A DNA stretch of 64,000 nt from Tistrella mobilis (GCF_039634785.1 NZ_JBBIAB010000010.1:124001-188000); one strand, 5' to 3'; counted from the first letter of the stretch, positions 45,935 through 55,435 are shown. The notes: generated by a model not told the origin, from the sequence alone. Program-made: numbers and translations.

Positions 45935-47146
45935 TCAGGCGCGGACGGGACCGAAGGCCTTGGCCGGCGGGACGGCTGCCGACGGCGCCGCAGGCGCGGT
46001 GCGGGCAGGAGCCACGGTCGTACGAGCGGGCGTGGCGGTGCGGGCAGACGTCTGGGCAGTGCTGCGCTTCAACCATTCGAGGCCCCCGGCAAGCAGGACG
46101 AGAATGACGAGACCGGCAGACACGAGTACCACATCGAGAACCACGCCACCACCCAGCGGAACCCGGACCAGCTGCGCCGCCACCGCCAGCAGAGAGCCGG
46201 TGGCGAAGACCGCCAGACCCTGGCGCCCCATCACCGCGAAGGGGTTGTTGGCGCCCAGATCCCGCAGCCAGCGGCCGGCCGGCGAATAGGCAACGACATA
46301 GACCAGGGCCAGCAGATGCAGGATGCGCGGCAGGGTGACGAAGGTCTTGTCCTGACCATAAAGGAAGAAGGGGATCGGCAGCATGTCGCGCGCGGGATAG
46401 AAGGCCGCCAGCTTCATCGCCAGCGCCAGCACCAGATAGGCCGCCGCCAGCCACCAGGCCCAGGCCCGGTAGGGCACCACCTGCGCCCGGCCCAGAATGC
46501 CGGCACCGACCACGAAACCGATCGCGAAGACGAACTGCCAGGCCAGCGGGTTGAAGAACCAGCCGCCGCCATTCGGCCATTGCGGGGCGTTCATGCCGGT
46601 CATGTTGGCGACCACCCAGACCGTGGCCGAGGCCACGAGCATGGCGCCGACGCTGGCCCGTGCGATCAGCATCATCACCGGCAGGGCCAGCATGAAGCAG
46701 ATATACATCGGCAGGATGTTGAAGTAGCCGGGCTGGTGGCCCAGCGTCACCACCCCCATCAGGCCGGCGGCGGGGTCATTGAAGATCGGGCCCAGATTGA
46801 TCCAGGAATACAGCTCCGGATCGGCGGTGGCGCCGGCCATCCAGGCCACCAGCGCCGCCACCACGGCGATGCAGAAGACATGGACCAGATAGAGGTCGAA
46901 ACCGCGCTTCGCCGCCTTGGCGCTGGCCAGCCAGGGCCGATCGGCGGTGAACTTGCGGAAATAGGCGAGCGCCGCCGCCAACCCTGCCAGGAAGACGAAG
47001 ATTTCGGTCGCATCCGCGAATCCGAAGTTCCGGATCGTGATGTTTTCCAAAGGATTGCCCGGCACGTGATCGATGAAGATCATGGCCAGGGCAAGGCCCC
47101 GTACCGTATCGATCTCGTTCAGCCGGCCGCGGCGTATCGCGTCCAT
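45935..47146 (-). CDS. OpgC-like membrane acyltransferase
   Basis: A 403-residue protein with about ten membrane segments. N-terminal EIDTVRGLALAMIFIDHVPGNPLENITIRNFGFADATEIFVFLAGL, read in parts, has the Arg and His-Asp pattern typical of OpgC_C/acyltransferase-3 relatives. OpgC proteins transfer succinyl groups to osmoregulated periplasmic glucans. The C-terminus is an Ala/Pro/Thr-rich tail with TARTTVAPART-like repeats. It heads an operon with the SGNH hydrolase. The opgG/opgH synthesis genes are not in the window. Confidence 0.88.
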   Translation of the reverse strand: MDAIRRGRLNEIDTVRGLALAMIFIDHVPGNPLENITIRNFGFADATEIFVFLAGLAAALAYFRKFTADRPWLASAKAAKRGFDLYLVHVFCIAVVAALVAWMAGATADPELYSWINLGPIFNDPAAGLMGVVTLGHQPGYFNILPMYICFMLALPVMMLIARASVGAMLVASATVWVVANMTGMNAPQWPNGGGWFFNPLAWQFVFAIGFVVGAGILGRAQVVPYRAWAWWLAAAYLVLALAMKLAAFYPARDMLPIPFFLYGQDKTFVTLPRILHLLALVYVVAYSPAGRWLRDLGANNPFAVMGRQGLAVFATGSLLAVAAQLVRVPLGGGVVLDVVLVSAGLVILVLLAGGLEWLKRSTAQTSARTATPARTTVAPARTAPAAPSAAVPPAKAFGPVRA

Positions 47147-47227
47147 CGGTTTTGTCCTTGGTGAAAGTGGCCCGCTGCTTTACCAGCAACACCATTGCAA
47201 CGCACCAGGCTTCAACCGGTACAGGGG

Positions 47228-47387
47228 CATAATGTGGATCCCCCGCGTCAAAAGCGGGGCAGGCCCGTGGCGGCCGTGACCATCCTTCCCCGCCCCCTGG
47301 GTCACCACCACAGGTCGAGCTGCTGCGATCCGGTAATGATCATTATGCCCATTATGCATTGGCGTCATGATCAGATCCGACATTATG
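47228..47387. promoter_or_regulatory. Cluster of CATTATG/CATAATG heptamers and a 12-bp palindrome
   Basis: The heptamer CATTATG occurs at 47341-47347, 47350-47356 and 47381-47387, and in reverse (CATAATG) at 47228-47234. TAATGATCATTA at 47334-47345 is a perfect palindrome overlapping one copy. This AT-rich patch in otherwise high-GC DNA lies between the divergent OpgC and MFS genes and probably holds promoters and a regulator site. Confidence 0.5.
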
Positions 47388-47419
47388 ATCTACCTGTGTT
47401 CCCGGTATGGTTGACTTTA

Positions 47420-47461
47420 CCCGCCACACCGCCCTTCCCGGGGCGTTGTGGCGGGATTTTT
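47420..47461 (+). terminator. Rho-independent terminator in the leader of the MFS gene
   Basis: CCCGCCACA-C-CGCCC pairs with GGGCG-T-TGTGGCGGG (14 pairs with one mismatch, 6-base loop). It is followed by A then TTTTT, CTTCC: the classic plus-strand pattern. No plus-strand gene ends nearby; the MFS ATG is 61 bases downstream. So it either terminates a small leader transcript or an unannotated small RNA. Confidence 0.7.
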
Positions 47462-47493
47462 CTTCCAGCCGAAACGCAACCCTTACGATGGTT

Positions 47494-47499
47494 TATAAG
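47494..47499 (+). promoter_or_regulatory. Possible -10 element (TATAAG) for the MFS gene
   Basis: TATAAG lies 22 bases upstream of the MFS ATG and downstream of the leader terminator. No good -35 sits at 17 bases (GAAACG). If used, transcription would bypass the terminator. Confidence 0.3.
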
Positions 47500-47521
47500 C
47501 ATATTTACGCGTGAGGTGCCC

Positions 47522-48832
47522 ATGAGCCAGGATCCGACTGCCGCCCCGTCCGCCATCGGCCAGCCGCCCCAGTCACCTCAGATACGCGACACACGTCCCG
47601 GGCTCGACCGGACAGCCCGCCTCGTGCTCATTGCAGCCGCCGTGGTGGTGACCATTTCGATGGGCGTGCGCCAGGCATTCGGCGTCTTCCTTACCCCCGT
47701 CGTCGCCGAACTCGGCATCGGTCGCGAGGTCTTCGGCTTTGCGATCGCCGTGCAGAACCTGCTCTTCGGGCTGATGCAGCCCTTCATCGGCATGATCGCC
47801 GACCGGTTCGGCCCCTCGCGCGTGGTGCTGGCGGGCACCGCCGCCTATGTGGCGGGGCTGGTGCTCGCCGCCTCGACCGGTTCCCCCACCGGGCTGATGG
47901 TCACGCTGGGCGTTGCTGTGGGCTTCGGCCTGGCCGGCACCAGTTTCGTGGTGGTTCTGGGTGCGGTCGGCCGGGCCGTGCCGGAAGCGCGACGGCCGCA
48001 ATGCTTCGCCCTGGTCACGGCCGGCGGCTCTTTCGGCATGTTCGCGGTGGTCCCCGGCGCCTATGCCATGCTCGATGCCTTCGGCTGGCGGGATGCAATC
48101 CTGCTGCTCGCCATTGCCGCCAGCGCCATGGCCGCCTTCGGCTTCGCGCTCGACGGGGCGCGCCGGCGCAGGCCGCAGGGCGCCGCCGGGGCCGCGCCGG
48201 CCCCTGCCGCCCCGTCCGGTGCCGACACGCTGGGCAAGGCGCTTCACGAAGCCGCCCATAGCGGCAGCTTCTGGCTGCTGGCGCTCGGCTTCGGGGTCTG
48301 CGGCTTTCAGATCACCTTTATCGGCGTGCATCTGCCGGCCTGGGTCGGCGATGTCGGCATCCCCGGCTGGGTGGCGGCCTGGGCGCTGGGGCTGATCGGC
48401 GCCTGCAACATCGTCGGCGCCTATGTGCTGGGCAGCCTGGGCGCCCACTTCCGTGGCCGCAACATGCTGGTCGCCATCTATACCCTGCGCATGATCTTCG
48501 TGACGGCGGTGGTCGTTCTGCCGCCCTCGGCACCGCTGATCCTGGCCTTTGCAGTTCTGTTCGGCTTCACCTGGCTCGGCACCATCCCGCTCACCAGCGG
48601 CATGGTGGCACGGATCTTCGGACCGCGTTACCTTTCAACCCTTTACGGTGTTGTCTTCCTGTCGCATCAGGTCGGCGCCTTCCTCGGCGCCTGGGGCGGC
48701 GGCTATGCCTACGACCTGCTCGGTTCCTACGACGCGGTCTGGGCGGCCATGGCCGTCGTCTCGGCGATTGCGGCCCTGATGCACCTGCCGATTTCCGACC
48801 GGCCGGTGGTCCGGCAGCCGAAAGCCGCGTGA
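47522..48832 (+). CDS. MFS transporter, monocarboxylate/oxalate-formate-like
   Basis: A 436-residue, 12-segment carrier. VTISMGVRQAFGVFLTPVVAELG and IGMIADRFGPSRVVLAG (the loop 2-3 motif) identify a major facilitator of the group that includes oxalate:formate antiporters and monocarboxylate carriers. A central loop (about 215-240) is Arg- then Ala/Pro-rich. The substrate cannot be read. AGGTG precedes the ATG, and a terminator with AT-rich repeats lies upstream, so expression may be conditional. Confidence 0.88.
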   Translation: MSQDPTAAPSAIGQPPQSPQIRDTRPGLDRTARLVLIAAAVVVTISMGVRQAFGVFLTPVVAELGIGREVFGFAIAVQNLLFGLMQPFIGMIADRFGPSRVVLAGTAAYVAGLVLAASTGSPTGLMVTLGVAVGFGLAGTSFVVVLGAVGRAVPEARRPQCFALVTAGGSFGMFAVVPGAYAMLDAFGWRDAILLLAIAASAMAAFGFALDGARRRRPQGAAGAAPAPAAPSGADTLGKALHEAAHSGSFWLLALGFGVCGFQITFIGVHLPAWVGDVGIPGWVAAWALGLIGACNIVGAYVLGSLGAHFRGRNMLVAIYTLRMIFVTAVVVLPPSAPLILAFAVLFGFTWLGTIPLTSGMVARIFGPRYLSTLYGVVFLSHQVGAFLGAWGGGYAYDLLGSYDAVWAAMAVVSAIAALMHLPISDRPVVRQPKAA

Positions 48833-48888
48833 GCGGGACGTCGATCCGGGCTATACTTTCCGGATATCCCGTTACGGAGGCGAACGTG

Positions 48889-49095
48889 ATGAGCGAAATG
48901 CTGCCCGTCGACCGGATGCATATGAGGCACGAAGCGGCGGAGGACGGAGCAACCGACGGCGACCGGCCTTTGCCGGCCTGGACCATTCATGCCGCCGCGA
49001 TCGGCATCGGCCTCGTGCTCGGGGCCGCCCTCTACGGCTGGGGCCGCTATTCCGGCGTCATCTCCATGGACTGGGTGGGCCTGCTCTGCGGCTGA
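48889..49095 (+). CDS. Small single-pass membrane protein
   Basis: A 68-residue protein, MSEMLPVDRMHMRHEAAEDG..., with one membrane helix (IHAAAIGIGLVLGAALYGW) and the C-terminal tail GRYSGVISMDWVGLLCG. GGAGG sits 9 bases before the ATG, which supports this start over one 60 bases upstream overlapping the MFS gene. Unrecognised; same strand as, and 56 bases after, the MFS gene. Confidence 0.6.
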   Translation: MSEMLPVDRMHMRHEAAEDGATDGDRPLPAWTIHAAAIGIGLVLGAALYGWGRYSGVISMDWVGLLCG

Positions 49096-49118
49096 GCCGC
49101 AAGGCCAGGCCCGGCCCC

Positions 49119-49146
49119 CATCCCTTGGGTCACATCCCTTGGGTCA
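49119..49146. repeat. Perfect 14-bp tandem duplication at the thiolase 3' end
   Basis: CATCCCTTGGGTCA occurs twice in tandem; the second copy supplies the thiolase stop codon (TCA, read as TGA on the minus strand). A recent duplication that left the coding sequence intact. Confidence 0.8.
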
Positions 49147-50355
49147 GACCCTCTCGACAATCAGCGCGATGCCCTGGCCGATGCCGATGCACATCGACAC
49201 CAGGGCATAGCGCCCGCCGCGACGCTCCAGTTCGCGCAGCGCCGTCAGCGTGATCCGCGCGCCCGAAGCCCCCAGCGGATGGCCGACGGCGATCGCGCCG
49301 CCATTGGGGTTCACGCGGGCATCGTCATAGGCCAGATCCAGCTGCTTCAGGCAGCCCAGCACCTGGGTCGCGAAGGCCTCGTTGATTTCGATCACATCCA
49401 TATCGGCAAGAGAGAGCCCGGCGCGGGCCAGTGCCTTGCGTGCCGCCGGCACCGGCCCCAACCCCATCACCCGGGGCTCCACCCCGGCCACCGCCGCCGC
49501 CACGATCCGCGCCCGGGGCTTCAGCCCGAAGCGCGCACCGGCCGCTTCGGTGCCCAGCAGCAGCGCCGCCGCACCGTCATTGATGCCCGAGGCATTGCCC
49601 GCCGTGACCACGCCATCGGCCGCCAGCGGCCGAAGCTTCGTCAGCGCCGCCATAGTGCTGTCAGGGCGCGGGTGTTCGTCGGCCGTCACCTCCAGCGCCG
49701 GCGCCTTGCGGCCCTGGTCGACGGTGACCGCCGTGATCTCGCCCTCGAAAAAGCCGGCCGCGCGTGCCGCTTCATAGGTCGCCTGCGACCGCGCCGCGAA
49801 GGCGTCGCTCTCCTCGCGACCGATGGCCAGGTCGCGGGCGATATTGTCGGCGGTCTCGGGCATGGTGTCGCCGCCATAGGCCGCGATCACCTTCGGGTTC
49901 GGGAAGCGGGCGCCGATGGCGCTGTCATAGACCTTGAAGTCGCGGCCGAAAGCCTGTTCCGATTTGGCGACCACGAAGGGCGCGCGGGTCATGCTTTCCA
50001 CCCCGCCCGCGATCATCAGTTCGCCATCGCCCAGGCGGATGGCACGCGACGCATCGATCACCGCCGCCATGCCGCTGCCGCAAAGCCGGTTGACGGTCTG
50101 TGCCGCCACCTCCACCGGCAGGCCGCCCATCAGCGCGCCGTGGCGGGCGACGTTGCGGGCATCCTCGCCGGCCTGGCAGGCGCAGCCGGCGATCACATCC
50201 TCGATCGCGGTCGGGTCGACGCCGGTCTTTGCCATCAGCGCCCGGATCACCTGGCCCAGCAGGTCGTCGGGGCGGATGCGCGACAGCACGCCGCCCTGGC
50301 GGCCGAAGGCACTGCGCAGGCCGTCGAAGATGAAGGCGTCGGTGGTGGCGGACAT
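49144..50355 (-). CDS. Acyl-CoA thiolase (3-oxoadipyl-CoA thiolase / acetyl-CoA acyltransferase type)
   Basis: A 403-residue thiolase that splits 3-ketoacyl-CoA with CoA. Catalytic Cys92 is in [11 protein letters not shown]; the later motifs are [24 protein letters not shown] (His) and [12 protein letters not shown] (Cys). [15 protein letters not shown] is typical of degradative thiolases such as PcaF/PaaJ. It lies 36 bases after a PaaH-like dehydrogenase and faces an IclR regulator, supporting aromatic-acid or dicarboxylic acid breakdown rather than PHB synthesis. Exact substrate is inferred. Confidence 0.92.
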   Translation of the reverse strand: MSATTDAFIFDGLRSAFGRQGGVLSRIRPDDLLGQVIRALMAKTGVDPTAIEDVIAGCACQAGEDARNVARHGALMGGLPVEVAAQTVNRLCGSGMAAVIDASRAIRLGDGELMIAGGVESMTRAPFVVAKSEQAFGRDFKVYDSAIGARFPNPKVIAAYGGDTMPETADNIARDLAIGREESDAFAARSQATYEAARAAGFFEGEITAVTVDQGRKAPALEVTADEHPRPDSTMAALTKLRPLAADGVVTAGNASGINDGAAALLLGTEAAGARFGLKPRARIVAAAVAGVEPRVMGLGPVPAARKALARAGLSLADMDVIEINEAFATQVLGCLKQLDLAYDDARVNPNGGAIAVGHPLGASGARITLTALRELERRGGRYALVSMCIGIGQGIALIVERV

Positions 50356-50391
50356 GGGAACGGTTCCTCCGGGCTTTTCTCTGGTCTTGTC

Positions 50392-51957
50392 TCAGGCTTC
50401 GTCGCGGGTCAGCGGCAGGCCCAGGCGGGCGCGGCGCGACAGCCAGGGGCTGGGCCGGTAGCGCGGATCGCCGGTGGCCGCCAGCAGCCCGTCCAGCACC
50501 GTCAGCACATGGGCAGCCCCCAGACTGTCCCCCAGGCGGAGCGGCCCCTTGGGATAGCCGAGGCCCAGCTCCACCGCCGGGTCGATATCGGCCGGGGCGG
50601 CGATGCGCATCTGGGCGATTTCGCAGCCGACATTCACGATCTGGGCGGCGATGCGCTGGGCGACGAAACCGGCACTGTCGCGGATCCGCGTCACCGGCAC
50701 GCCGCCCTGTTCCAGCCGCACCGCCATGCCCTCTGCCAGCGCTGCATCCGTGGCGGGCGAGGTCATCAGGGTCAGCCGCCGCTCGAAGCCGAACAGCGGG
50801 TCGATCGCCAGCGCCCGGGCCGGATCGACCCCCGCCTCCAGCGCCGCCGTGGTGCAGTCGGTTCCAAGCGGCAGCAGCAGGGCGATCGCGCCCTTGCCCG
50901 GCCGGTCGCCCGCATCCACCTCCATGCCGGCCCGCGCCACCAGCTCCTGCGCCGCCGCCCGCCAGGCCGGATCGGCGGCGGGCCCCACCCAGACCGGCCC
51001 GTCGACCGCGCGGCCGGCCAGCGGGTCGGGCTCGGGGTCCGGCTCGATCCGCGCGCGCCCGTTCTCATACGTATAGAAGCCCGCGCCGGATTTCCGCCCC
51101 AGCAACCCGGATTCCATCCGGTTGCGGCCGATCGGCGACGGGCGGAAGCGCGGCTCCTGGAAGAACTGATTGTAGATCGATTCCATCACCGGCTGCGAGA
51201 CGTCGAGCCCGACCAGATCGAACAGCTCGAACGGCCCCATGCGGAACCCGGCCGCGTCGCGCATGATCCGGTCGATATCCACCGGCCGCGCCACCCCGTC
51301 CTGCAGGATGCGCAGCGCCTCCACCCCGAAACCGCGGCCGGCATGATTGACCAGAAAGCCGGGGCTGTCGGTGACATTGGCCGGCAGATGGCCGGTACGG
51401 CCCGCCAGATCGGTCAGGGCCGCGGTCACCCAGGGGGCGGTGCGGGCGCCCGCCACCACCTCGACGATCTTCATCAGCGGCACGGGATTGAAGAAATGGA
51501 AGCCCGCCACACGCTCGGGCAGCGCGCAGGCCGCCGCGATCGCAGTCACCGACAGCGACGAGGTGTTGGAAGCCAGGATGCAGTCCGGCCCCACCGCCGG
51601 TTCCAGATCACGGAACAGCGTGCGCTTGACCTCCAGCGCCTCGACGATCGCCTCGACCACCAGATCGGCGCCTGCGAACGAGGCCGGAACGGCCTCCACA
51701 ACCTTCAGCCGACCCAGGGTTGCATCGATGTGATCCTGGTCACACTGGCCCTTTGAAGCCTTGCGTGCCAGCATGTCGGCGATGAAGCCGCGTGCCGCAT
51801 CGGCTGCGCCCGGCTTCGCATCGGCCAGGCGGACCTCGACCCCGGCTTCGGCCAGAACCTGGGCGATGCCGCGGCCCATGGATCCGGTGCCGATCACCCC
51901 GGCGATATCGATCCGGCGGGGGGCGGAAGTCTCGGTTCGGGCAGCGAAATCGGTCAC
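50392..51957 (-). CDS. 3-hydroxyacyl-CoA dehydrogenase, PaaH/PaaC type
   Basis: A 521-residue NAD-dependent dehydrogenase. The Rossmann motif GVIGTGSMGRGIAQVLAEAG is near residue 20; NTSSLSVTAIA, GFHFFNPVPLMKIVEVV and TDSPGFLVNHAGRGF follow. A second 3HCDH domain ends in LGLGYPKGPLRLGDSLG and GDPRYRPSPWL, which is distinctive of the PaaH family (3-hydroxyadipyl-CoA in phenylacetate catabolism). The GTG at 51957 follows GGAGG; a longer frame would invade the IclR promoter. Operon with the thiolase. Confidence 0.91.
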   Translation of the reverse strand: MTDFAARTETSAPRRIDIAGVIGTGSMGRGIAQVLAEAGVEVRLADAKPGAADAARGFIADMLARKASKGQCDQDHIDATLGRLKVVEAVPASFAGADLVVEAIVEALEVKRTLFRDLEPAVGPDCILASNTSSLSVTAIAAACALPERVAGFHFFNPVPLMKIVEVVAGARTAPWVTAALTDLAGRTGHLPANVTDSPGFLVNHAGRGFGVEALRILQDGVARPVDIDRIMRDAAGFRMGPFELFDLVGLDVSQPVMESIYNQFFQEPRFRPSPIGRNRMESGLLGRKSGAGFYTYENGRARIEPDPEPDPLAGRAVDGPVWVGPAADPAWRAAAQELVARAGMEVDAGDRPGKGAIALLLPLGTDCTTAALEAGVDPARALAIDPLFGFERRLTLMTSPATDAALAEGMAVRLEQGGVPVTRIRDSAGFVAQRIAAQIVNVGCEIAQMRIAAPADIDPAVELGLGYPKGPLRLGDSLGAAHVLTVLDGLLAATGDPRYRPSPWLSRRARLGLPLTRDEA

Positions 51958-52207
51958 GGGCGGGGTCCTCCGGCAGGCGCCGCCATGCGATTTCCGCAGG
52001 GCGGACTCATATTCCATCGCGTTGACGGGGAGGTTAGGCAGTGTCAGATTGGCCTGCAACCGCAATCCATCAGCATGCGCATCCGCGGAATTTGCCCGAG
52101 ACCAAGCTTCGTCCGGACAATTTTCACGGGTAAACGACGGAGCGGCGGGGTATGAATTCCGGCAGACGATCGGAAGCGCCCCAGGGGAGGAAGTTGGGAG
52201 TACAGGC

Positions 52208-53023
52208 ATGCGCAAACGTGCCGAGATCGAGCCCATTGCAGAGCTCGACCCGGAAGAAGCCGCCCGCGATCGGAATTTCGTGACGGCATTGGCCCGCGGG
52301 CTCGAGGTGCTGCGCGCCTTCCGCGTCGGCAACCAGCCCATGGGCAATCAGGAACTGGCCGAGATCACCGGCCTGCCCAAGCCCACGGTCTCGCGGCTCA
52401 CCTATACGCTGACCAGGCTGGGCTATCTGTCCTATAACGAGCGGATCGGCAAGTACCGCCTGGGTTCGGCCGTGCTGACGCTGGGCTACAGCATGCTGGC
52501 CGGGCTGACGGTGCGCGACATCGCACGTCCCCTGCTGCAGGAGATCGCCGACTATTCCGGCGTGTCGGCAGCCTTGGGCGACCGCGACCGGCTGAACGTG
52601 CTCTATGTCGAATGCTGCCGGGCCGATACCGCGGTCACGCTGCGCCTCGACGTGGGCTCGCGGATCCCGATTGCGACCAGCGCCATCGGCCGCGCCTTCC
52701 TCGCCGGCCTGCCCGAGCAGGAGCGCGGCTTCCTGATGGAGCACATCCAGCGCCGTTCCGGCGCCGAATGGCCCAAGATCAAGGAAGGTATCGTGCAGGC
52801 GCTGGACGAGGTGAATGCCCGCGGCTTCTGCACCTCGATCGGTGAATGGACCACCGGCGTCAATGCCGTGGGCGTGCCGCTGCGCCGGCCCTCGGGCGGA
52901 CTGATGGCGATCAATTGCGGCGGCCCCAGTTTCATCGTCCATCGCGAGCGGATCGAGAAGGATATCGGCCCCCGTCTGGTGCGCATCGCCCAGCAGATCG
53001 AAGCCTCGCTGGTCCGCCGCTGA
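52208..53023 (+). CDS. IclR-family regulator (PcaR/PobR-like)
   Basis: A 271-residue regulator. Helix-turn-helix is at about 25-80 (ALARGLEVLRAF, MGNQELAEITGLPKPTVSRLTYTL in parts), then a GAF-like effector domain with IATSAIGRAFLAGL and GVNAVGVPLRRPSGG. It starts 250 bases from the divergent dehydrogenase gene, so it likely controls that operon and perhaps the thioesterase behind it. Effector is probably an aromatic-pathway intermediate by family analogy. GGGAG precedes the ATG. Confidence 0.92.
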   Translation: MRKRAEIEPIAELDPEEAARDRNFVTALARGLEVLRAFRVGNQPMGNQELAEITGLPKPTVSRLTYTLTRLGYLSYNERIGKYRLGSAVLTLGYSMLAGLTVRDIARPLLQEIADYSGVSAALGDRDRLNVLYVECCRADTAVTLRLDVGSRIPIATSAIGRAFLAGLPEQERGFLMEHIQRRSGAEWPKIKEGIVQALDEVNARGFCTSIGEWTTGVNAVGVPLRRPSGGLMAINCGGPSFIVHRERIEKDIGPRLVRIAQQIEASLVRR

Positions 53024-53069
53024 CCGCCACCCCCCCAGGACCGACGCCCCCAGGAGTTGCAGACCCGAC

Positions 53070-53558
53070 ATGACCGGACGCCCCACCATCGTCTCGCCCG
53101 CCTCCCCGCCCGATGCGGTGGAACTGGCCGCAATCCTGGCCGAGGGTGAGCCGCCGGGGGCCTATAACGGTCTGATCGGCACCAGGCTCGTCCGCTGGCA
53201 GCCCGATTACGCCGAGGTCTCGATCGCGCTCGGCCCCCAGCACCTGAACCGTGCCGGCGTGCCCCATGGCGGGGTGATCGCCTCGATGCTCGACAGCGCC
53301 TGCGGCTATGCCGGCAATTACTGCCCCGACCCCGCGCGGGCGCGCTATTGCGTCACCCTGTCGCTCACCATCGGCTTCATCTCCCAGACCCGCGGCAGGC
53401 TCCTCACCGCCCGCGGCCGGGTGATGGGCGGCGGCCGCAAGATCTTCATGGTCACGGGCGAAGTCACCGACGAGACCGGCGCGCTCATCGCCTCGGCCCA
53501 GGGCACCTTCCGCTATCGCGGCGGCAGCGAATCGCTCGAAGGCGTGCCGCGGGGCTGA
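53070..53558 (+). CDS. PaaI-like hotdog thioesterase
   Basis: A 162-residue hotdog-fold acyl-CoA thioesterase. The family HGG motif is in NRAGVPHGGVIASMLDSACGYA, and YCVTLSLTIGFISQTRGRLLTARGRVMGGGRKIFMVTGEVTD (read in parts) is the core sheet. PaaI-type enzymes release CoA from dead-end aromatic acyl-CoAs. It follows the IclR gene by 46 bases on the same strand, consistent with the adjacent thiolase/dehydrogenase pathway. Confidence 0.87.
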   Translation: MTGRPTIVSPASPPDAVELAAILAEGEPPGAYNGLIGTRLVRWQPDYAEVSIALGPQHLNRAGVPHGGVIASMLDSACGYAGNYCPDPARARYCVTLSLTIGFISQTRGRLLTARGRVMGGGRKIFMVTGEVTDETGALIASAQGTFRYRGGSESLEGVPRG

Positions 53559-53565
53559 CCGCCGA

Positions 53566-54531
53566 TCAGATCCCCTGAACGATCCGCCTGACCGGCGCCC
53601 CATCCAGCCAGGCGGCCACCGCCTCGGCGGTCTGGCGATAGAAGATGCGGAAGTTCTCGGCCGTCACATAGCCCAGATGCGGGGAGACCACCACCGTCGG
53701 CAGCTGCCGGAACGGGTGGTCGGCGGGCAGCGGTTCCCGGTCGTAGACATCGAGGCCCGCGCCGGCCAGGCGGCCGGTCGAGAGGGCGTCGATCAGTGCC
53801 GCCTCGTCGACGATCGGCCCGCGCGAGGTGTTGATCAGCACCGCCCCCGGTTTCATCATCCCGAGCGCCGCCGCATCGACCAGCCCGCGCGACCGGTCGC
53901 CCAGTTTCAGATGGATGGTGACGATATCCGCCGTCGCCAGCAGATCCTCTTTCGAGGTCAGCGCTGCGCCCACCTCCCGGCACCGCGCCTCGGTCAGATT
54001 GGGGCTCCAGGCCACGACCTTCATGCCGAAGGCCTGCGCCACCTCTGCCACCCGTCCGCCCAGCCGGCCAAGGCCCAGCACGCCCAGGGTCTTGCCCTCC
54101 AGCCCCCGTCCCATCACCGTCTGCCAGGGCTGCCCCGCCTTCATGCGGGCGCTTTCGGCGCCGGCCCCGCGCATCACCTCCAGGATCAGCGCGAAGGTCA
54201 GCTCCACCGTGGGTGCCGCCAGGCCTTCGGTGCCGCAGACCGTGATGCCCTGTGCCCCGGCCGCCTCGGTGTCGATCGCGGCATTGTGCATGCCGGTGGT
54301 GACTATCAGGCGCAGATCCGGCAGCCGTTCCAGCACCCGTGCCGGCAGGGGCGTGCGCTCGCGCATCACGCAGACGATGTGGAACCCGGCGAGCGCCGCC
54401 ACCACCGCCTCCTCGTCGGCAAAGCCGGTATGGAAGACCGTCAGCGCCGCCCGGTCTTCCACCGCCGACCAGTCGGCGAAGCCGGTTGCGACATCGTGGT
54501 AATCGTCCAGGATCGCGCAGCGATACCGCAT
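53566..54531 (-). CDS. D-2-hydroxyacid dehydrogenase family protein
   Basis: A 321-residue NAD-dependent dehydrogenase. The cofactor motif is GVLGLGRLGGRVAEVA. Active-site Arg lies in NTSRGPIVDEAALI, Glu in YDREPLPADHPF, and His in SPHLGYVT. LRLIVTTGMHNAAID is the substrate-loop region. It reduces a 2-keto acid or oxidises a D-hydroxy acid. The ATG at 54531 follows GGAG. Its stop is 7 bases from the converging thioesterase stop. Substrate unknown. Confidence 0.92.
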   Translation of the reverse strand: MRYRCAILDDYHDVATGFADWSAVEDRAALTVFHTGFADEEAVVAALAGFHIVCVMRERTPLPARVLERLPDLRLIVTTGMHNAAIDTEAAGAQGITVCGTEGLAAPTVELTFALILEVMRGAGAESARMKAGQPWQTVMGRGLEGKTLGVLGLGRLGGRVAEVAQAFGMKVVAWSPNLTEARCREVGAALTSKEDLLATADIVTIHLKLGDRSRGLVDAAALGMMKPGAVLINTSRGPIVDEAALIDALSTGRLAGAGLDVYDREPLPADHPFRQLPTVVVSPHLGYVTAENFRIFYRQTAEAVAAWLDGAPVRRIVQGI

Positions 54532-54558
54532 CGGTCTTCTCCTGCCTGCAAACGCCAC

Positions 54559-54589
54559 GAACCGCCGCGGCACCGGCCGGCGGCGGTTC
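54559..54589 (-). terminator. Hairpin after phnE
   Basis: GAACCGCCGC and its exact complement (10 bp, 11-base loop) lie 39 bases past the phnE stop; on the minus strand GTGGCGTTTGC follows. Likely end of the phnC-phnD-phnE transcript. Confidence 0.55.
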
Positions 54590-54628
54590 GACAGGGATGA
54601 TACAGGAGATCGGGGCGGAAGGTTCCGG

Positions 54629-55435
54629 TCAGATGAACAGCTTGCGCAGCTGGCTTGAAATCACGTCCAGCAGGCTGACCATGACGATGATCATGATCAT
54701 CACCGCGCAGGTCTCGGCGAAATAGAAGCCGCGGATCGCTTCCCACAGCACCACGCCGATGCCGCCGGCACCGACCATGCCGACCACCGTGGCCGAGCGG
54801 ACATTGCTTTCGAAACGGTAGAGCGAATACGACACCCAGAGCGGCAGAACCTGCGGGATCACGCCATAGATCACTTCGGCCAGCGGCCCGGCACCGGTGG
54901 CGCGGATGCCCTCCACCGGCCGCGGGTCGATCGCTTCCACGGCTTCCGAGAACAGCTTGGCCAGCACGCCGGTGGTATGGACGAACAGTGCCAGCACGCC
55001 GGCGAAGGGGCCGAGGCCCACCGCCACCACGAACAGCATGGCGAAGACCATTTCGTTGATGGCGCGCAGCGCATCCATCATCCGCCGCACCGGCTGCACC
55101 ACCCAGACCGGCGCCACGTTCGACGACGACAGGATGCCGAAGGGAATGGCAAAAACAACCGCCAGCACCGTGCCCCAGAGCGCCAGCTGAATGGTGACCA
55201 GCAGCTCGTCCAGATAGAAGCGCCACTGGTGGAAATTCGGCGGGAAGAACTCGGCCCCGAACACGCCCATATTGCCGGCATCGCGGAACAGGTCCAGCGG
55301 CCGCATCTCGGCGCCGTCCCAGGACCAGACCAGCACGGCGGCGAGCAGGCCATAGGTAACGTAGCGCAGCAGCGATCCCTTGAGGTCGCGCGGCGGCGTG
55401 ATGCCGGGCGTGCGGGGCTGGGCAAGATCGGTCAT
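54629..55435 (-). CDS. phnE: Phosphonate ABC transporter permease PhnE
   Basis: A 268-residue inner-membrane permease with about six segments. [35 protein letters not shown] and the ATPase-contact region [37 protein letters not shown] (read in parts) match PhnE. It carries phosphonates bound by PhnD inward. I prefer ATG 55435; an ATG at 55489 starts right after a stable hairpin and leaves no room for a ribosome binding site. Last gene of the transporter operon. Confidence 0.92.
   Translation of the reverse strand: MTDLAQPRTPGITPPRDLKGSLLRYVTYGLLAAVLVWSWDGAEMRPLDLFRDAGNMGVFGAEFFPPNFHQWRFYLDELLVTIQLALWGTVLAVVFAIPFGILSSSNVAPVWVVQPVRRMMDALRAINEMVFAMLFVVAVGLGPFAGVLALFVHTTGVLAKLFSEAVEAIDPRPVEGIRATGAGPLAEVIYGVIPQVLPLWVSYSLYRFESNVRSATVVGMVGAGGIGVVLWEAIRGFYFAETCAVMIMIIVMVSLLDVISSQLRKLFI

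Noticed and set aside
45933-46580. N-terminal extension of the SGNH hydrolase
   Set aside because: It lies inside the OpgC-like gene in another frame, while the ATG at 45932 gives a proper signal peptide.
51958-52347. Longer form of the PaaH-like dehydrogenase
   Set aside because: The extension runs through the IclR promoter and gene start; the GTG at 51957 has GGAGG in front.
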